A stretch of DNA of 64,000 nucleotides from Archegozetes longisetosus (Eukaryota > Arthropoda > Arachnida > Sarcoptiformes > Trhypochthoniidae): NCBI GenBank assembly GCA_018873245.2, contig JAEMBT020000009.1:12497112-12561111 (forward strand). The letters run 5' to 3'. A model generated the notes under the pieces. That model was not told where the DNA came from. It did not search any database and saw nothing but the letters and a program-made list of their open reading frames with translations. The translations under genes were made by a program, and so were the position numbers. The stretch's first letter is position 1; every line of letters starts with the position of its first letter. Positions 11,912-24,334 of the stretch are shown here, piece by piece.

Positions 11912-14900
11912 TTAAAGAACATAATCCAGTTCGTAACGAATATAATTATTTTTTGAATCGTTGGAAATTCTGGGGTAACCAGAAACGAGTGTGTCTTGTC
12001 CTCCAATATATAATGTATTGTATACTTTCCAGTAGACATCTCTCACTTTTCGTGCCGGATGGAACAGTCCCTAAAATTAGAAATTAATACAACATTAAAA
12101 TATGTTAAATATAGTCTTGATATGATTGATTATCATTTAGCCTTAAACAAAAGTATAGAAGTATTGTTGAAGATCACTACAAGTACTTGAGATCTAAATT
12201 TCGGGACTAGTAGTAGATAAAGTTTAAGACTAATGAAAATCTAGAACAAGATATAGTTAAAAACAAAAAATGAAGAGAAGATAAATAGAAAGATAAGTAG
12301 AATACCTGAATGGTGTACTGGAGCATCTTTATTGGTCCCAAAGAGACTTTCAATCCTTCAATAGCGCCCATAAAAGCTTGTACTAGATGAGGTGATGTTT
12401 CAAAAATATTAGGCCACACATAGTTCAATAAATGAGTTAATGCATCTTCACAACCAAACCCATACACTCCTAATGACATATGCTGGATTGCAGCGCATGC
12501 TGTTTGTCGATGCACCAGATCTCTGTTCAATTAGTTAATAATTAGTTAATATGTTTTTGTTTAATTATTTAGTAATTAGTTTTTTTTCTTTTTAAATTAC
12601 TAGTTTATAAGTTTCTGTTTTGTATATCAAATAATTTGTTATAACTATCTTTAAAGTTCATTACTATACCTGTCCATCAGGGCGTCTTCAAGAAGTGGAG
12701 TAATCGCATAGATGTAGTCTTTGCCCATTTCTCCGATGTATTCAAATAGAAAGGAGAGTGACTTAAGAACACCATTTTGAACGTTTAATTCTGGAACGCG
12801 ATATTCATTCATCAAAGCTGGCAAAACAGTGAATGGCGAACAGGTTTCTGCAACGATAGCGATGGCGACAGTAGTACAAACACGATTTTGACGCTCTTGA
12901 ACCCGAAGGTTATTCAGCAAAGTGGCCAAAACATCGTGAGGTCCGATCGCTTTAGCGATATAACCAAATGTGTTGACAGTAGCTCTTCTGATGGCTTTCT
13001 TATGTGCTTTAAGGAGCTCTAACAACTCAAAACAGATTCTCATCCATTCTCGGGCAGAGACATATTCAGCGCCGCGATCAGCAATTCTGCCGACCAGATC
13101 AATACAATTTTCTTGTACTTTTTCATGTCTATTCTTAAGGATAGGTGTGAGTCGTGGTAAGAGATCCTTAATAGGAGGGGTCATTTTATGCATGCCGATC
13201 ACATTGACTATTGCTTTTAAAGCGCCTAATATTGAGCCCAAAACTTCTGGATATTCTTCTCCCAAATATTCATACAAAACAACACCTAAATGTCCCATCA
13301 GTTTCTCTTCTTGACAAGTCTTCATAACCACTGCAATTCGCGAAATCAAATCCGCTGCTTGTTGTCTAACTTTTGCTGATTTATTATTCAATCGCCACAG
13401 AATAGTACCACATATTTGAGGCAAATAAGGTTTAACTCGTTTTCCGAGTGCGTTCACAATAGTTCCAAAGCCATTCAACATAACTAAATCTTCAGTAGTT
13501 TGTTCCTGGAATGCGTACAAAATACCATCAATAAGTTGTTCTTCAAGCCTGGAGTCGATTTGGGCGGCACCTAAATTGGCCATAATTTTCTCAATGGTTT
13601 CCATAACCATTTTACGATAAGCTTCATTTTCATCTTTCAAATCATCAACAATTCTATGTACGATTTCTGCCGCTTCCACTTTGTTCGCAATCTCAACAGT
13701 CGTGTCAACTAATTGTCTGTAGTTTCTTCTGTCCAAAGCCATTCTATGATTCCAGAAGTGGCGGAAGAAATGCGGCAAAACTTCTTCCTTAATATATTGT
13801 GGTTCGACACCATCAGTACCACAGCACTGTTTGACTACTTTTAATACTATTTTCTTCATTTCTTCGTCGGGAGACTGAAATTCTCGAATCAAAATAAGCA
13901 TCACTTCTCTTGTGTAATAATTGGCGTACTCGGCATCCATCAAAGGTATTAGATATCCGATAGCTTTCAAGAAAGCAGCTAAACCTTTGCCTCTATGTGT
14001 TCGAATACCTTTCCATAAAGGTTTCAACACGGAATCGAACGACTCGATACCGTAAGGGGTGGCCGCTTCTGCTAATGCAGCCAAAGCTAACGCTGTAATT
14101 GTCCTAACTTTCTGCTGCTCATCCACCAAACCGTGTTCTATGATTTCAACTAAACTCCTAAGATGTGGCAAAATAGCGCAACCCATCAATATAGCGATTT
14201 GTTGAACTATTTTAATGCCTGTATGTCTAGCTTGCCACGACTTCTTACTCTTACAAACGGCTTTTAAAAACGGTAAGAGTGATGGTATGCCCAAAGCAGA
14301 GGCCACTACAGCGAAAGCACGCGCTGTGGTGTTACGAACGTATTCATCAATGTTATCGATGTCAGGACGCATTGTCGAAATCATGGTGGCCAGACCTGCA
14401 GCCTTGGCTAAATTCGATATGATTTCTCTGCCCTCAACACGTGCATAATAGTCCTCATCGATAAGCAATGGTTCGATAACCACCAATATTTTGTGAACAT
14501 AAGGACGAACCAAATCGTCCAATTTGTATAAAATACGATCGATAACTTTGACCAACAAATGTCTTTCTTGATCTTCAAGTGTTGGAGACATTAAAAGTGG
14601 TAAAATTTGATTAAAAAGAGGTCCGGCTCCGAACTCTCTGGCCTTGTCAGTGATCTGTCTAAGAGCTGACTTTCTCATGGGTGGAGTTCCATTCTTTATC
14701 TTCAGAAGTAATTTCATAATCTTTCTTTCTTTCTGCTCGTCGGGACTCAACGAGTCTTCGTCGACATCAGTCAACAACTTATCGAAGTATTGTATGTCTT
14801 CAGGTTTGAGAGGGGGAAGATTTTGACCTTTGGGTTCCATGTCCATCATTTTAGCCGATTGTTCTTCTTTTTGGATGAAAAAGCCTCCGCCAACGCCACC

Positions 14901-17230
14901 AATTCCTGCCATGGGTGTGGGTGTTGCCGTCAACTTTCTGGCAGGAGTTCTTATAGGCATATAACCTGCTGGTGGTGGCAATACTTTATACCCGGGAGGA
15001 AATAGTGAGTCCAGTTCGTCGTCTGTCATCGGTCGGTTTCGTTCATCGATTTCTTTTTCCCATCTATAGGCCTGCATTTGTTCGGGAGTCATCGGTACCA
15101 GATGGCCTGGCGTTGGAGTGGCCATCGCCATCGCTTTAGGGCCCATCGGTGTGGCGCCGCTTGGGGTAATTGGTGTCATTGAGGGAGTCATCATCGAAGG
15201 TGTCGCTGGAGTCATCGAACCTCCGGCAGCCGGCGTCTCATCCCATCGCGATCTACGCTTTGACGCACTTGGAGTTGGCGTGTCCTGAATTAGATCTGCG
15301 CCTCTATCAGCACGCGGTGTCTCAGCCCAACCTGAGCCATGTCCAGGTGTTTCTCCGCGTTCGGTCTTTGGTGTTTCATCCCATCGATTGCGGCGAACAC
15401 TTGATTTATGTCCGGGTGTCTCATGTCCCGGTGTGACAGGTGTTGCGCTCGGGTGTGAAGGTGTCGGTTCCCAGACTTCTTGTCCCGGAGTTTTCGAGCC
15501 GTCAATCAGTCTGCCGGGAGTTTGATCCCACATACCGGGCGCTGCAGGTGTTGCCGCCTCCGCATAATCCCAACTGGATTTCTTTTTAGACGGTGGCTCT
15601 TCAGCAGTTGCCGGTTGGTCCCAACGACGCCTTTTTGATGGTTTCTCAGCATTTGGTACTGCTTTCAACTCTCCAGATTTTGCCTTATCATGAAGCTTTT
15701 TACGCAACTCGGCCTTAAAAGAAACGGAATTCAGTTATTAAAATGAACTAATGTTATAGTGACTGAGTTATACCTCTTCTTGAGTAAGAGCAGCTTCTTT
15801 AATGATAGTTTGATAAGTTCTGGCCCTGGCATCTGGCGTTTTCCCGCCTGTAAGTATACAGCAATAAAGAAATGGTTAAACACTTTATAATAAAATAGTT
15901 TTAAAGCTAAATATAAGCTAAACAAGTATACAATGAATGCTTGTTTTGGCTTTTATTTTATTCAAACAATCAAAAGCATCAATAAGTGGAGCGTAACTGT
16001 CAACAAAACTGATTGAAATTAAAATCAAATAATCAATCTAACATGAGATCTAATATGAAATTAAAGTTAGAACTGACAGCTCCAAATGTTGACACTTTTT
16101 ATACGTACTTTTTTCAATCCACATCTATAGACCTCACGAGTGGGTCTGAATAGAGAGCCTGAAAAATAGTCTCTTGGCATTAGTAACGGTTTGTACTTTT
16201 ATATCATTCACACAATCACACCCTATATATAATTATATATTAAGCCCTAACACATACTGAAATTTCTGTTGACTTGAAGATTATACGAGACGTACACTCA
16301 TATGAGTACGTTTTTAGCATTTGTTTCTGGACTGAAGGAAAAGAAACTTCAATTAGCGATACGGCAATTCGACTATTTTAGGGTCTTATCGATCAGACTC
16401 TTCCATTAATTCTCATTCAATTAAATTCAGTCAAATTCAGTTATATTCAGTCATTCACACAACTGATACAAAACTAAGTCTCAGACACACCGAACTGAAA
16501 GTCGATAAACCTGATAATTGGTACTCGATTTTCTGGTAAATCAACAAAAAATTTGCGACACATACCGTCAGCGAATAAATCAACTCTTTCTGGAGATAGT
16601 ATTCTATTTCGGTATTTGCTCCGGTATTCATCTTCGCGCTCAGCTATTCGAGGTATTCGTCTCTCAGCCAACGGATCGAAATCCTATTCAATAGATAACA
16701 GTTAGAATCTAACTCAAATCAATCTTTCAATCTATGATAAATACCTTATCGACCATATCCGAGAGGAAAGCAGTCGGAGCATTGATCGACTTCTTAAACG
16801 CGAGCGAACCATTTGTGGTTTCGTATTCGTCCTCCTGTAGATTAAAAAATATCATTTAATATGATTATCAAACAAATAAATGAATAGATTACATCATATT
16901 CGTTGTCATCATTGGCAGCAATGGAGGTGTTGTAGTTAGCGTATTTATTATGATTATCGCCATAAATATCTGAATCCATGTTGGCGCTAGACAAAGACAT
17001 GGAAATTCTTCCATCGCTGTTCTCATTTCCATTTTCGTGAGTTAGATTCGATTTTCTTGATTGGATTTCACGTATTTGCGACTCGATTTCTGTAATTATT
17101 GAGTAAGAATTAGTACAAAATTAGTAAACAATTGAAAGTTTAAGTAAACAATTGAAAAATTGACCAAATCCATAAAAAATTAAACTTAATGCTAACCTTC
17201 ATGAGTTCGTGCCGGTTGTGAAGCCATCAT
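11912..17230 (-). CDS. SF3B1: Splicing factor 3B subunit 1 (U2 snRNP, SF3b155)
   Basis: HEAT-repeat scaffold of the SF3b complex; it grips the branch-point helix in the nucleus. Coding exons, all with GT-AG limits: 17230-17197, 17089-16893, 16834-16745, 16683-16566, 15847-15774, 15713-12670, 12522-12306, 12070-11912. They sum to 3933 nt, 1310 aa, close to the human 1304. The N-terminus is divergent ([14 protein letters not shown] if the ATG at 17230 is used). The region around residues 175-400 has the TP-rich block with RWDETP and RWDQ ligand motifs for U2AF-like UHM proteins, then the p14-binding segment ([13 protein letters not shown]). The HEAT array fills the 3-kb exon. Residues corresponding to the human cancer hotspots are intact: EYVRN, ARHTGIK and EQQKVRT. 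The protein ends in [12 protein letters not shown], as in other animals. Introns are 61-718 nt. Nothing suggests decay. Confidence 0.97.
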
Positions 17231-18447
17231 TTATTTGATAATTAATTGCGTTACTAAATCACTTATTAATTGATTTAACTTAATTGTAGACAAACATTTC
17301 AATAACAAAAGTTATTATTGACTCGAATTGAAATCGTATAGAGATCGCATTGAACTAAACGTCAATAAATCGATTCAAAATGGAGTCAATACAAATGTTG
17401 CTTTATGCGACATCTAGTACTAGTAACTCCTACCTTATAGATTTACTGTTATTTAGCTAAACCAGAACTGAACAGCTATTGATCGCAGATAACTAATTCA
17501 AAAACTTGAGAAATCTAGATAATTTCAGTTTAAATAAGCAAATAAGAACGATCCGTTATATAATATTCATACCTTTATTGAAGCCGTAACCAAGGGAAGC
17601 TAGCGGGCTATAACCCTTTAGCCATTTTTAGAAGTTAAAGTAGTAAGTCTGCGCTCAAAACTAACAAAAAACTTTCAAACTATATTTGATCCGCCAATCG
17701 ATTAAATATTAACCAAAGATTTAACAAATTAAGATAATTGAATGCGAGTTAACGATTGCTTCAACAAATCTGAGTATCATTTCAAACGTTTAGACTCCAG
17801 ACCAAGAATCCTAACATTGCTTATCGTCTAAGACCTTGATGTTGATGCTTAAAGAGCAATAATTATTTATAGCTTCTATTGCCAGACTTTTAGTTATGGA
17901 CGAGACAATTGGTTGTTACTGTTTAAAACATTAATTATTACAAGATTTATTCAAAAAGAGTTTTATTTAATTTTGATTTTCCATCACAAGATAATATTTT
18001 TTATTTTACTAACTTTTAAACTAAACGTTTCTCAATTATTAAGAATTGAAAATGAATACAACTACAGAATCAGCTTCTAAATATTAGAAAAATTATTAAC
18101 TTAGATCATAAATGGTTGCTCATACATAGAATAAGATAAATCTTATACGATTTAGTACACTCCTTAAAAATATACTTACAAGTCACACTTTGAGTGACAA
18201 TTCTCTATTATATGGTCAAGTGTTCACTTAATGAATGACTTGAGTACAAGTATTCTTCTGAATAATACAACTTGAGAGTTGGTGGTCTGATGCGGTACTC
18301 CTGCAGCTGTTACACTACACTTAACCACACAATAGACAAATTTGACTCGAATACAAGTTGAAAAGCTCAATTAGACATTGTAGAAAACCAGGTACTTATC
18401 ACATCACAGCTAATCATGTAGATATCACATTTTAAACTGACGTTTCT
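17231..18447. other. Intergenic region between SF3B1 and the zinc-finger gene
   Basis: Both flanking genes lie on the minus strand, so this holds the SF3B1 promoter side and the zinc-finger gene's 3' side. No TATA box is evident upstream of SF3B1. Around 17575-17900 there is a stretch (CCGTAACCAAGGG, GGGCTATAACCC) related to the ends of the element at 7637-7915. Confidence 0.5.
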
Positions 18448-20035
18448 TTAGTATCGCTGATGACTAACTCTTGGACTAAGCAAACTATTCATTCGAGGGT
18501 TTGACTGTTTGTATTCGGAGATGGAATTTGTCAGATCATTAATTATCTGTTTAGCTAGTCTCACATGTTCTTCACCTTCCAATTTACACGATTTGATTAA
18601 GTGAAGTACATGTTTGAGTACTTCGGTCTGTTTGCCAGACTCCACATGAATTAAATCTGACTCTTTATCGAGTTCTGTCTCTTCAGGAATGGTTGGTCTT
18701 TCGTAACGAACTTCGAACTCTCCTCTGCCATAAACGAGTTCGAGTTCTTGAGCTCTTCCCTGAGCCATTTTCATGAGAGCTGGATTACGATTGGTTCGTC
18801 TGCCATCTGGCATTAAATAAGTCTTCGCTTGATTTGGATACTTAACCGCCTAACAAATTAAGACTTTAAGATTTAATTCAACCTCAACTTCAATTATTCT
18901 TACAATGTATCTGACACGATGGTTATATCCAGTTATGTGTTCCATCACTGAAGAACATGAGTTGAATTGTTTACATAGTCTGCAGTGATAGACACGCGGC
19001 GATTGATTGTCAGGATCTATGTATTCAATCACGTATTCCAAACCTAAACAATCAAATATTTAAATATAGATGTTATTAATGATCGATCAATAAATTCATA
19101 CCAACGATTGGATGTTTGGAAAGAGTGAGTTGTGCCTCAAGTGTTGACTTGTTGTTCAAAACAAGATCAATAAGAAGGGCATCTTTTCGAGGAACTGCTC
19201 AACAAATCAACAGTAAATTCATGTAATTGTTATTTATTTCGTGATAAGTATAAGGTTGAAGAACCCAAGAAACCATTGGAAGTTATGGTGAATTAGAAAA
19301 CATTAGAAAGCGAGTAAATTAAAGATTAGATTTGGTTAGAGTTTAAGTGAGATCTAATAAAAAGATAATTTTAAAGTGATATTAAAGGAATTGATTAACA
19401 GATACAGACCTATATTGCCATTTATAATGAGCTAAAATTTAAAACAATAAAAGTTTGAGCAAAAACAAACAATAATTGGGTTGAAAAATAATAAAATTCA
19501 ATTACGGGCATATCTCCTCTTCTTCTCTTTTTTCGAGATGGCGGCGGGAAGAACGCGTGTCCGTTGGCGTCAATCACAGGTTCTATTGTAAGGATGCGTA
19601 AAATAATGAATATAGAAATTGAATGCATAACTGAATTGATGTGTTAATACCATTAGCTCTCTGTTGAAGCATATCCTGCACTTTTGCTCCCATCTTATCC
19701 CAAGTCAAGTCTTCCAACTTGAGTGGCGTATCACTTGTTATGCGATCGAACTCCAGCCGCAGATCATCTGGTAAGTTGTCTGATAGTCTTGGAATGCGAT
19801 CCATTGGTGGTGATCGTCGAGACGTCTGATGCGGTGGCGACCATCTCGATGTCTGTGGTGGTGGCGACCATCGAGAAGATGTCTGTTGTGGCGGCGACCA
19901 TCGAGAAGAGGTCTGCTGTGGTGATAGTCGACCATTTGATGTCTGTTGTGGTAGCAATGGATCTCTCGTAAATCTGAGTGCAAACTCATCGTCATTTGCC
20001 CAAATTCTGTAGTAGGTGGAGGAATAACTGGACAT
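18448..20035 (-). CDS. Matrin/U1-type zinc-finger protein, six exons, function unknown
   Basis: Exons 20035-19651, 19582-19506, 19431-19410, 19194-19102, 19043-18904 and 18849-18448 join in frame to 372 aa. Residues about 30-95 carry tandem ~10-aa repeats of the type SPPQQTSSRW. A basic patch SRKKRRRG is a likely nuclear signal. Next comes one C-X2-C-X11-H-X5-H finger (CRLC ... HITGYNH) preceded by PIVGLEYVIEY, a layout seen in nuclear double-stranded RNA- or U1C-like finger proteins. The C-terminal ~130 aa is charged and probably helical. The third exon is only 22 nt, so skipping it would shift the frame. The fourth exon has a GAGCAG double acceptor that would add or drop one residue. I infer an RNA- or chromatin-linked nuclear role but do not recognise an ortholog. 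Confidence 0.8.
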
Positions 20036-20133
20036 TGCTTAGGATTTAGTGTTAGGGAGATTTATTTTTCTAATGGAACCAGATCAAGACAGATGTTTAT
20101 TGAAGTACTACCAGGACTTTTGTACTCCATGTT

Positions 20134-20334
20134 TAGAGTATAATAATACTATTGTTATTCCAACTTAAGGACGGAAAAAATAAAGTGACATCTAATGCAC
20201 TAAACCTGAAACAAATACTATACTAACTTTTGAAACTTTAGTTCTGTTCTACTAAAACTTTGGTTCTGTTTTATGCTCTAGGCATTGGATGTCACTCTAT
20301 TTTTTCCGTCCTTAAGTTGGAATAATATACTCTA
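20134..20334. mobile_element. MITE, Tc1/mariner-like (201 bp)
   Basis: The inverted ends share CCAACTTAAGGACGGAAAAA and AGTGACATC; the left arm has a short insertion. The element is bounded by TA, the usual Tc1/mariner target. No coding capacity. It sits about 100 bp upstream of the zinc-finger gene start. Confidence 0.85.
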
Positions 20335-20355
20335 TAGGTTAAGGCTATCTGTAGG

Positions 20356-20795
20356 TACAAACGAGTGCGCATGTGATGTGCGAAAATAGCTCACTATTCG
20401 CTCGCATACATATCGCGAAATTTAAACTTTAAACTAATTGTAAATAAGAAACTATTCATTTTTAGTTTCATTGAGAATATTCGTCCATGTTTGATTTAGT
20501 ACCTAGTAATGGATAAACATGGATTTCTCGAATCGTAACCCAAACAAGTGAGAATAGGTTAGGCCGTGAAGCAACTTCATATCAAGTTTAATTTGGGTTA
20601 CAACTTGATGAAGCCAGGTTCATCCATTTTCGAGGGGGTTAGGTCTGGGTCACACTAATAGCTTCTTAGCGATGTTGGCTTCTCGGTAAGTATATGCTTC
20701 AAATTCATAATTTCTAATCTACAGTCGGTTTAAAGTTTAAACTTCGCGCCATCGAGCGAATTAGCGAGTTACTCTCACATGTGCACTCCTTTGTA
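20356..20795. mobile_element. MITE-like element with ~75-bp inverted ends
   Basis: The left arm starting TACAAACGAGTGCGCATGTG is mirrored by the right arm ending CACATGTGCACTCCTTTGTA. Both arms continue to GTTTAAACTT-type sequence about 75 bp in. No open frame inside. Confidence 0.8.
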
Positions 20796-21106
20796 CAATC
20801 AAAGGAAACAAAAACGAAGCAGTGAAAAAATGTTTATTTTTAAGAATTGAAATCTTAAAGCAAAAAAGTTTATATGCTCAAGTCATAGACAACTTTCCAC
20901 GTCGAAGATGCTGATTAGCAAACTTTGTGCTCAATCAATACTATGATATTCTTAGTCATTATTTCAATTATACGTAAACTTTGAACATTCAAAATTTTTT
21001 CAACTTTTTCCCCTGATTATTCATATTTTAGTGCTTTAAAATCAGTACATGATTTTTAATTGTAGAAAAGTAAAAAACTGCTTCGTTTTTGTTTCTTTTG
21101 ATTGTA
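20794..21106. mobile_element. MITE-like element with ~30-bp inverted ends
   Basis: The left end TACAATCAAAGGAAAC and the right end GTTTCTTTTGATTGTA are inverted copies, continuing through AAAAACGAAGCAGT. It abuts the preceding element with a 2-bp overlap, so one probably landed at the end of the other. Confidence 0.82.
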
Positions 21107-21601
21107 CCTAGAAATAGTCTCAGCCTAATTATCAACAAAAATGAACTGAGGGAAATCATTAATTTATATTTGTGTTACGAGTTAACCATTTACTCTTATA
21201 GCTAAAGGTGAAGAATTATACTTTCAAATTTGCAGATTAGTTTATTTGAGAAATTTATATTCAAACACTAAAAGCTACCATAGAAAATTTGATGGAAAAT
21301 GTAGTAAAACTATGCATTTTTATACTTCTGGCATAATTATGAGTTTTCATGCTCATATCTTGAGCATAATTCTTTAGCTCTGCATATAGCAACTACAAAG
21401 CTATTTGACCTTTAATTGAATGAATAACTCAAAGCTATTTGAATGTCCATTAACAATAAACTTCACTTCCTCCTGACGGTATCTATTATGTATACTGTTA
21501 TCTGTTATAGTAAAATTGTAATGGTTCATTATTATTGTGACGTAAAGCAGGAATATTAGAGCAACACGTGTAATAAAAACATTGATCAATAGATAACTTT
21601 A
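21107..21601. other. AT-rich spacer, nothing seen
   Basis: No coding or repeat structure beyond low-complexity AT-rich DNA. Confidence 0.4.
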
Positions 21602-21954
21602 TAACGAGTTCGAAATACTTTTGATCATATATTTAACTGACTTTTAAAGAGGCGTTCTAATAATTTAAAGCTCAGATCTTGAAGCGCTCTACAGATATGC
21701 TTTAAACTTATATTTTTGAAAAATGTATGTAAAATCTTTTAAAATGATGTGCATATGATATGTGGAAATCGATGGATCTATTGGGACAGATGGAGATATA
21801 CACATCTTTTCAAAGGTTTCTACATACCGTTTCCAGAAATACAAGTCTTAAGCGTATCGGTTGAGCACTTCAAGAGCTATGAGTTTTAGAAATTGTGATA
21901 ACCACTCTTTAAAAATGAGTTAACTATATGCTGATGGGTGTTTCGAACTCGTTA
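21602..21954. mobile_element. MITE-like element with ~87-bp inverted ends
   Basis: The left arm from TAACGAGTTCGAAATAC is mirrored by the right arm ending GTTTCGAACTCGTTA. Similarity extends through TTTTTAAAGAG and CTCTTGAAG-type blocks. 353 bp, no coding capacity. Confidence 0.8.
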
Positions 21955-22089
21955 GGTAGCAATTTATTAATGAAAATTGAAATGAAAATTTTTTTAACAA
22001 AAAATTTATAAATAAGCTGTTGGTAATCATTAAGATTTTCGATTATAAAGTTTGTACAGTGTTAGTAAGTATTGATTGTATTTAAAAAG

Positions 22090-22335
22090 ATATTCTGTTT
22101 TAAAAATCGCTTTATGGAAATCAAAGTTTGAGTTATTACAAAATAATATGCGAAATGATTAAAGGATTCAAATAAAGTTTATTTAGCTCTTCAAACTCTT
22201 CTCTACATTGATTCCAAACAAAAAACACCACTAAACCAAAGTGTAATTGAAATGTAATTATAATATATTTTTATATAAAAAAATTGATTGACAATATCGC
22301 AGAAGTGGTTTGTCTTTCACTTCTGTCACATATTA
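22090..22335. repeat. Direct repeat copy 1 of an unclassified ~230-bp unit
   Basis: Shares long blocks with 23690-23905, in the same order and orientation: AAAATAATATGCGAAAT, CTCTTCTCTACATTGAT, AGTGGTTTGTCTTTCACTTC. The pair brackets the GC-richer element at 22885-23602. Confidence 0.85.
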
Positions 22336-22884
22336 CATACACAACTTTGAATGGGATTTGATTTACCACATTTTAGAAGTGCCGTCTAGTTTGCAGCGCA
22401 ATAAATAGCTCTAGTTTCGCTGGCATTCAATGAGTTTTTTATACAGATTGTCCAAAATAAAATTAAACTCAGATTTTGAGTACAATTTTTCTTTAACATT
22501 ACGCATCGATTAGAAGCAACTTATGAATGAAGTTTGAAACAAGTAAAAGAAAATTAAACTTTTTAATTATAATGTTTAAGATAAAAAGTAGCATTTGAAA
22601 TAGTATTCTCAATAAAACAAAGAGTTTTTATTTGTAAAATTCATTTGTTAACTAAGTCTTATGATCGAACTAGAGAAGAATTTGCTGATAAATTTGATAG
22701 AACAAGGACCAACAAATACGACTACTATTGACATTAATAACATTAACAAGCATATGTTGTAGAGACATTTCTAAACACTATTTTTTTACCGCATTAGGTT
22801 AATAAAAGTAGATTTTGACAGATAAGAGGATTATCACTTTTTTAGCTCTTTTACTGAGAGATCAAACTAAAGCATTTTTAAAGA

Positions 22885-23602
22885 GGATGCCAGGCTTCTA
22901 CGGAAGCCCCGCCTCTCGCTTGATTCACAGAGAGTCTATGTATTTGTTGAAAGATCTTAACTAAGAGAAACTTTACCAATGGGCACAACCACTAAAAACG
23001 CCACCTAATGGAGATAAACCACTAAAAGTATCGAGCGAACAACGCTTTCATCAGCAACCGGAGCCACCTCCTCATGGTTACGGCGGACAACAGGCTTGCT
23101 AAGACACCTGGCAAGCCTGTCCAAGGGTTCAGGTTAAAGATATGCTTTCATGGCAGATGCTAAGCATCTGAGGATCTCGGGCGGTACCCTCTCAAATAAA
23201 GCTCTCACTGGAGCCTTAGGTAGAGGGGCTCCAGTGACAAGTATGCTACAGTCTCTCTTCTGTTCGGAATTTGCCATCGGAGCTCCAGAGAATATGGCTA
23301 CCGATGAAGGCCGAACAGATTACTGCGTTGGCTATGGTAAATCTCTTAGGCAGTAGCGAGTGTTCTCTCTGGCTGGTCCAGAGCACGCTCAAATGCTTGT
23401 TTTTATCGAAGCAAACCGTCCATGAGTTGTTTGACACCCATTTCCTCCTAGAGTCACTTTTATATCTCAATACAAAAAGGGTCATAACTTTTGACTGTGG
23501 TCACTTTGACCAAAAAGAATGATATATTTTAACTCTACTCATCAGTCTGGTTCCAATGGTACACTGATTTGCTGTGAATCAAGTTAGGCAGACCTGGCAT
23601 CC
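22885..23602. mobile_element. Non-autonomous TIR element of unusual GC content
   Basis: GGATGCCAGG at 22885 is exactly mirrored by CCTGGCATCC at 23593-23602. A second inverted pair, CTTGATTCACAG/CTGTGAATCAAG, lies just inside each end. The interior is clearly richer in G and C than its surroundings. It has one 68-codon ATG frame (23150-23356) without any recognised domain and a strong hairpin (TCACTGGAGCC/GGCTCCAGTGA at about 23206-23238). Probably a DNA element that gained foreign or gene-derived sequence; family unknown. Confidence 0.6.
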
Positions 23603-23689
23603 ACCTTTGTGTACGTTATATATTCATTATGTGAGAATCGAGTTTCGTTTCGTCCTGATTCTGAACTTACTTCTTTATTCTCTGTTTCA

Positions 23690-23905
23690 AAAACCGTTTA
23701 AGTAAAATGCATAGTTTGAGTTATTTCAAAATAATATGCGAAATCATTAAAGGGTGTAAAGGTTTCTTTAGCTCTTTAAGCTCTTCTCTACATTGATCAC
23801 AAATATAAAAACACCATTAAACCAAAGTGTAATTATAATGCATTTTTATATCAACGAGTTCATTGATAACATGACAGGAGTGGTTTGTCTTTCACTTCCG
23901 TTGCT
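23690..23905. repeat. Direct repeat copy 2 of the ~230-bp unit
   Basis: Diverged partner of 22090-22335, same orientation. The spacing around the inserted TIR element suggests a tandem or segmental duplication, with the element sitting between the copies. Confidence 0.85.
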
Positions 23906-24334
23906 ACTATTCTTGAAAAAATGAATGTGTAAATCACTTGATAATAACAAAATGTGGTCCAGATCATAACTTATTCTATGAATAAAAACTTTATTAGAGG
24001 ACAGGTGAACTGAAAGCAATTAGACCCTGGAAGTTATCTACTACTAAACAAAAAATTTAAGAAATTTTTTCCTGAGCCTACCCTGACTTACAGTTCTGAT
24101 GCAATAAAGATTTTGCAAGATTTAAGTGTATCTTAAATCTTTATTTTTAAGAGATGATAAAGTCGTTTGAAGCAATAGCTGACATCTACTTAGCTTGTTG
24201 TCTGTGAGATATAATAAGGGTTAAGATTATTTTAAATAATCTTTGAAACTCAAAAAGCTTTCTTAATAAAGTTACAAACATGAAACTTTGATTTTCAAAG
24301 GTTATTCTTATGAATAATGGGATACGTATAATAT

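Noticed and set aside
12207-12530. Open frame extending beyond the SF3B1 exon 12306-12522 on both sides
   Set aside because: The extra residues lie past canonical splice sites and are intronic; the next exon (12070) continues the conserved protein.
12970-15505. Several 60-114-codon frames opposite or overlapping SF3B1
   Set aside because: They are shadow frames of the strongly conserved SF3B1 exon and encode nothing recognisable.
23150-23356. 68-codon ATG frame inside the GC-richer TIR element
   Set aside because: No domain, no promoter or splice signal; openness is explained by higher GC content.
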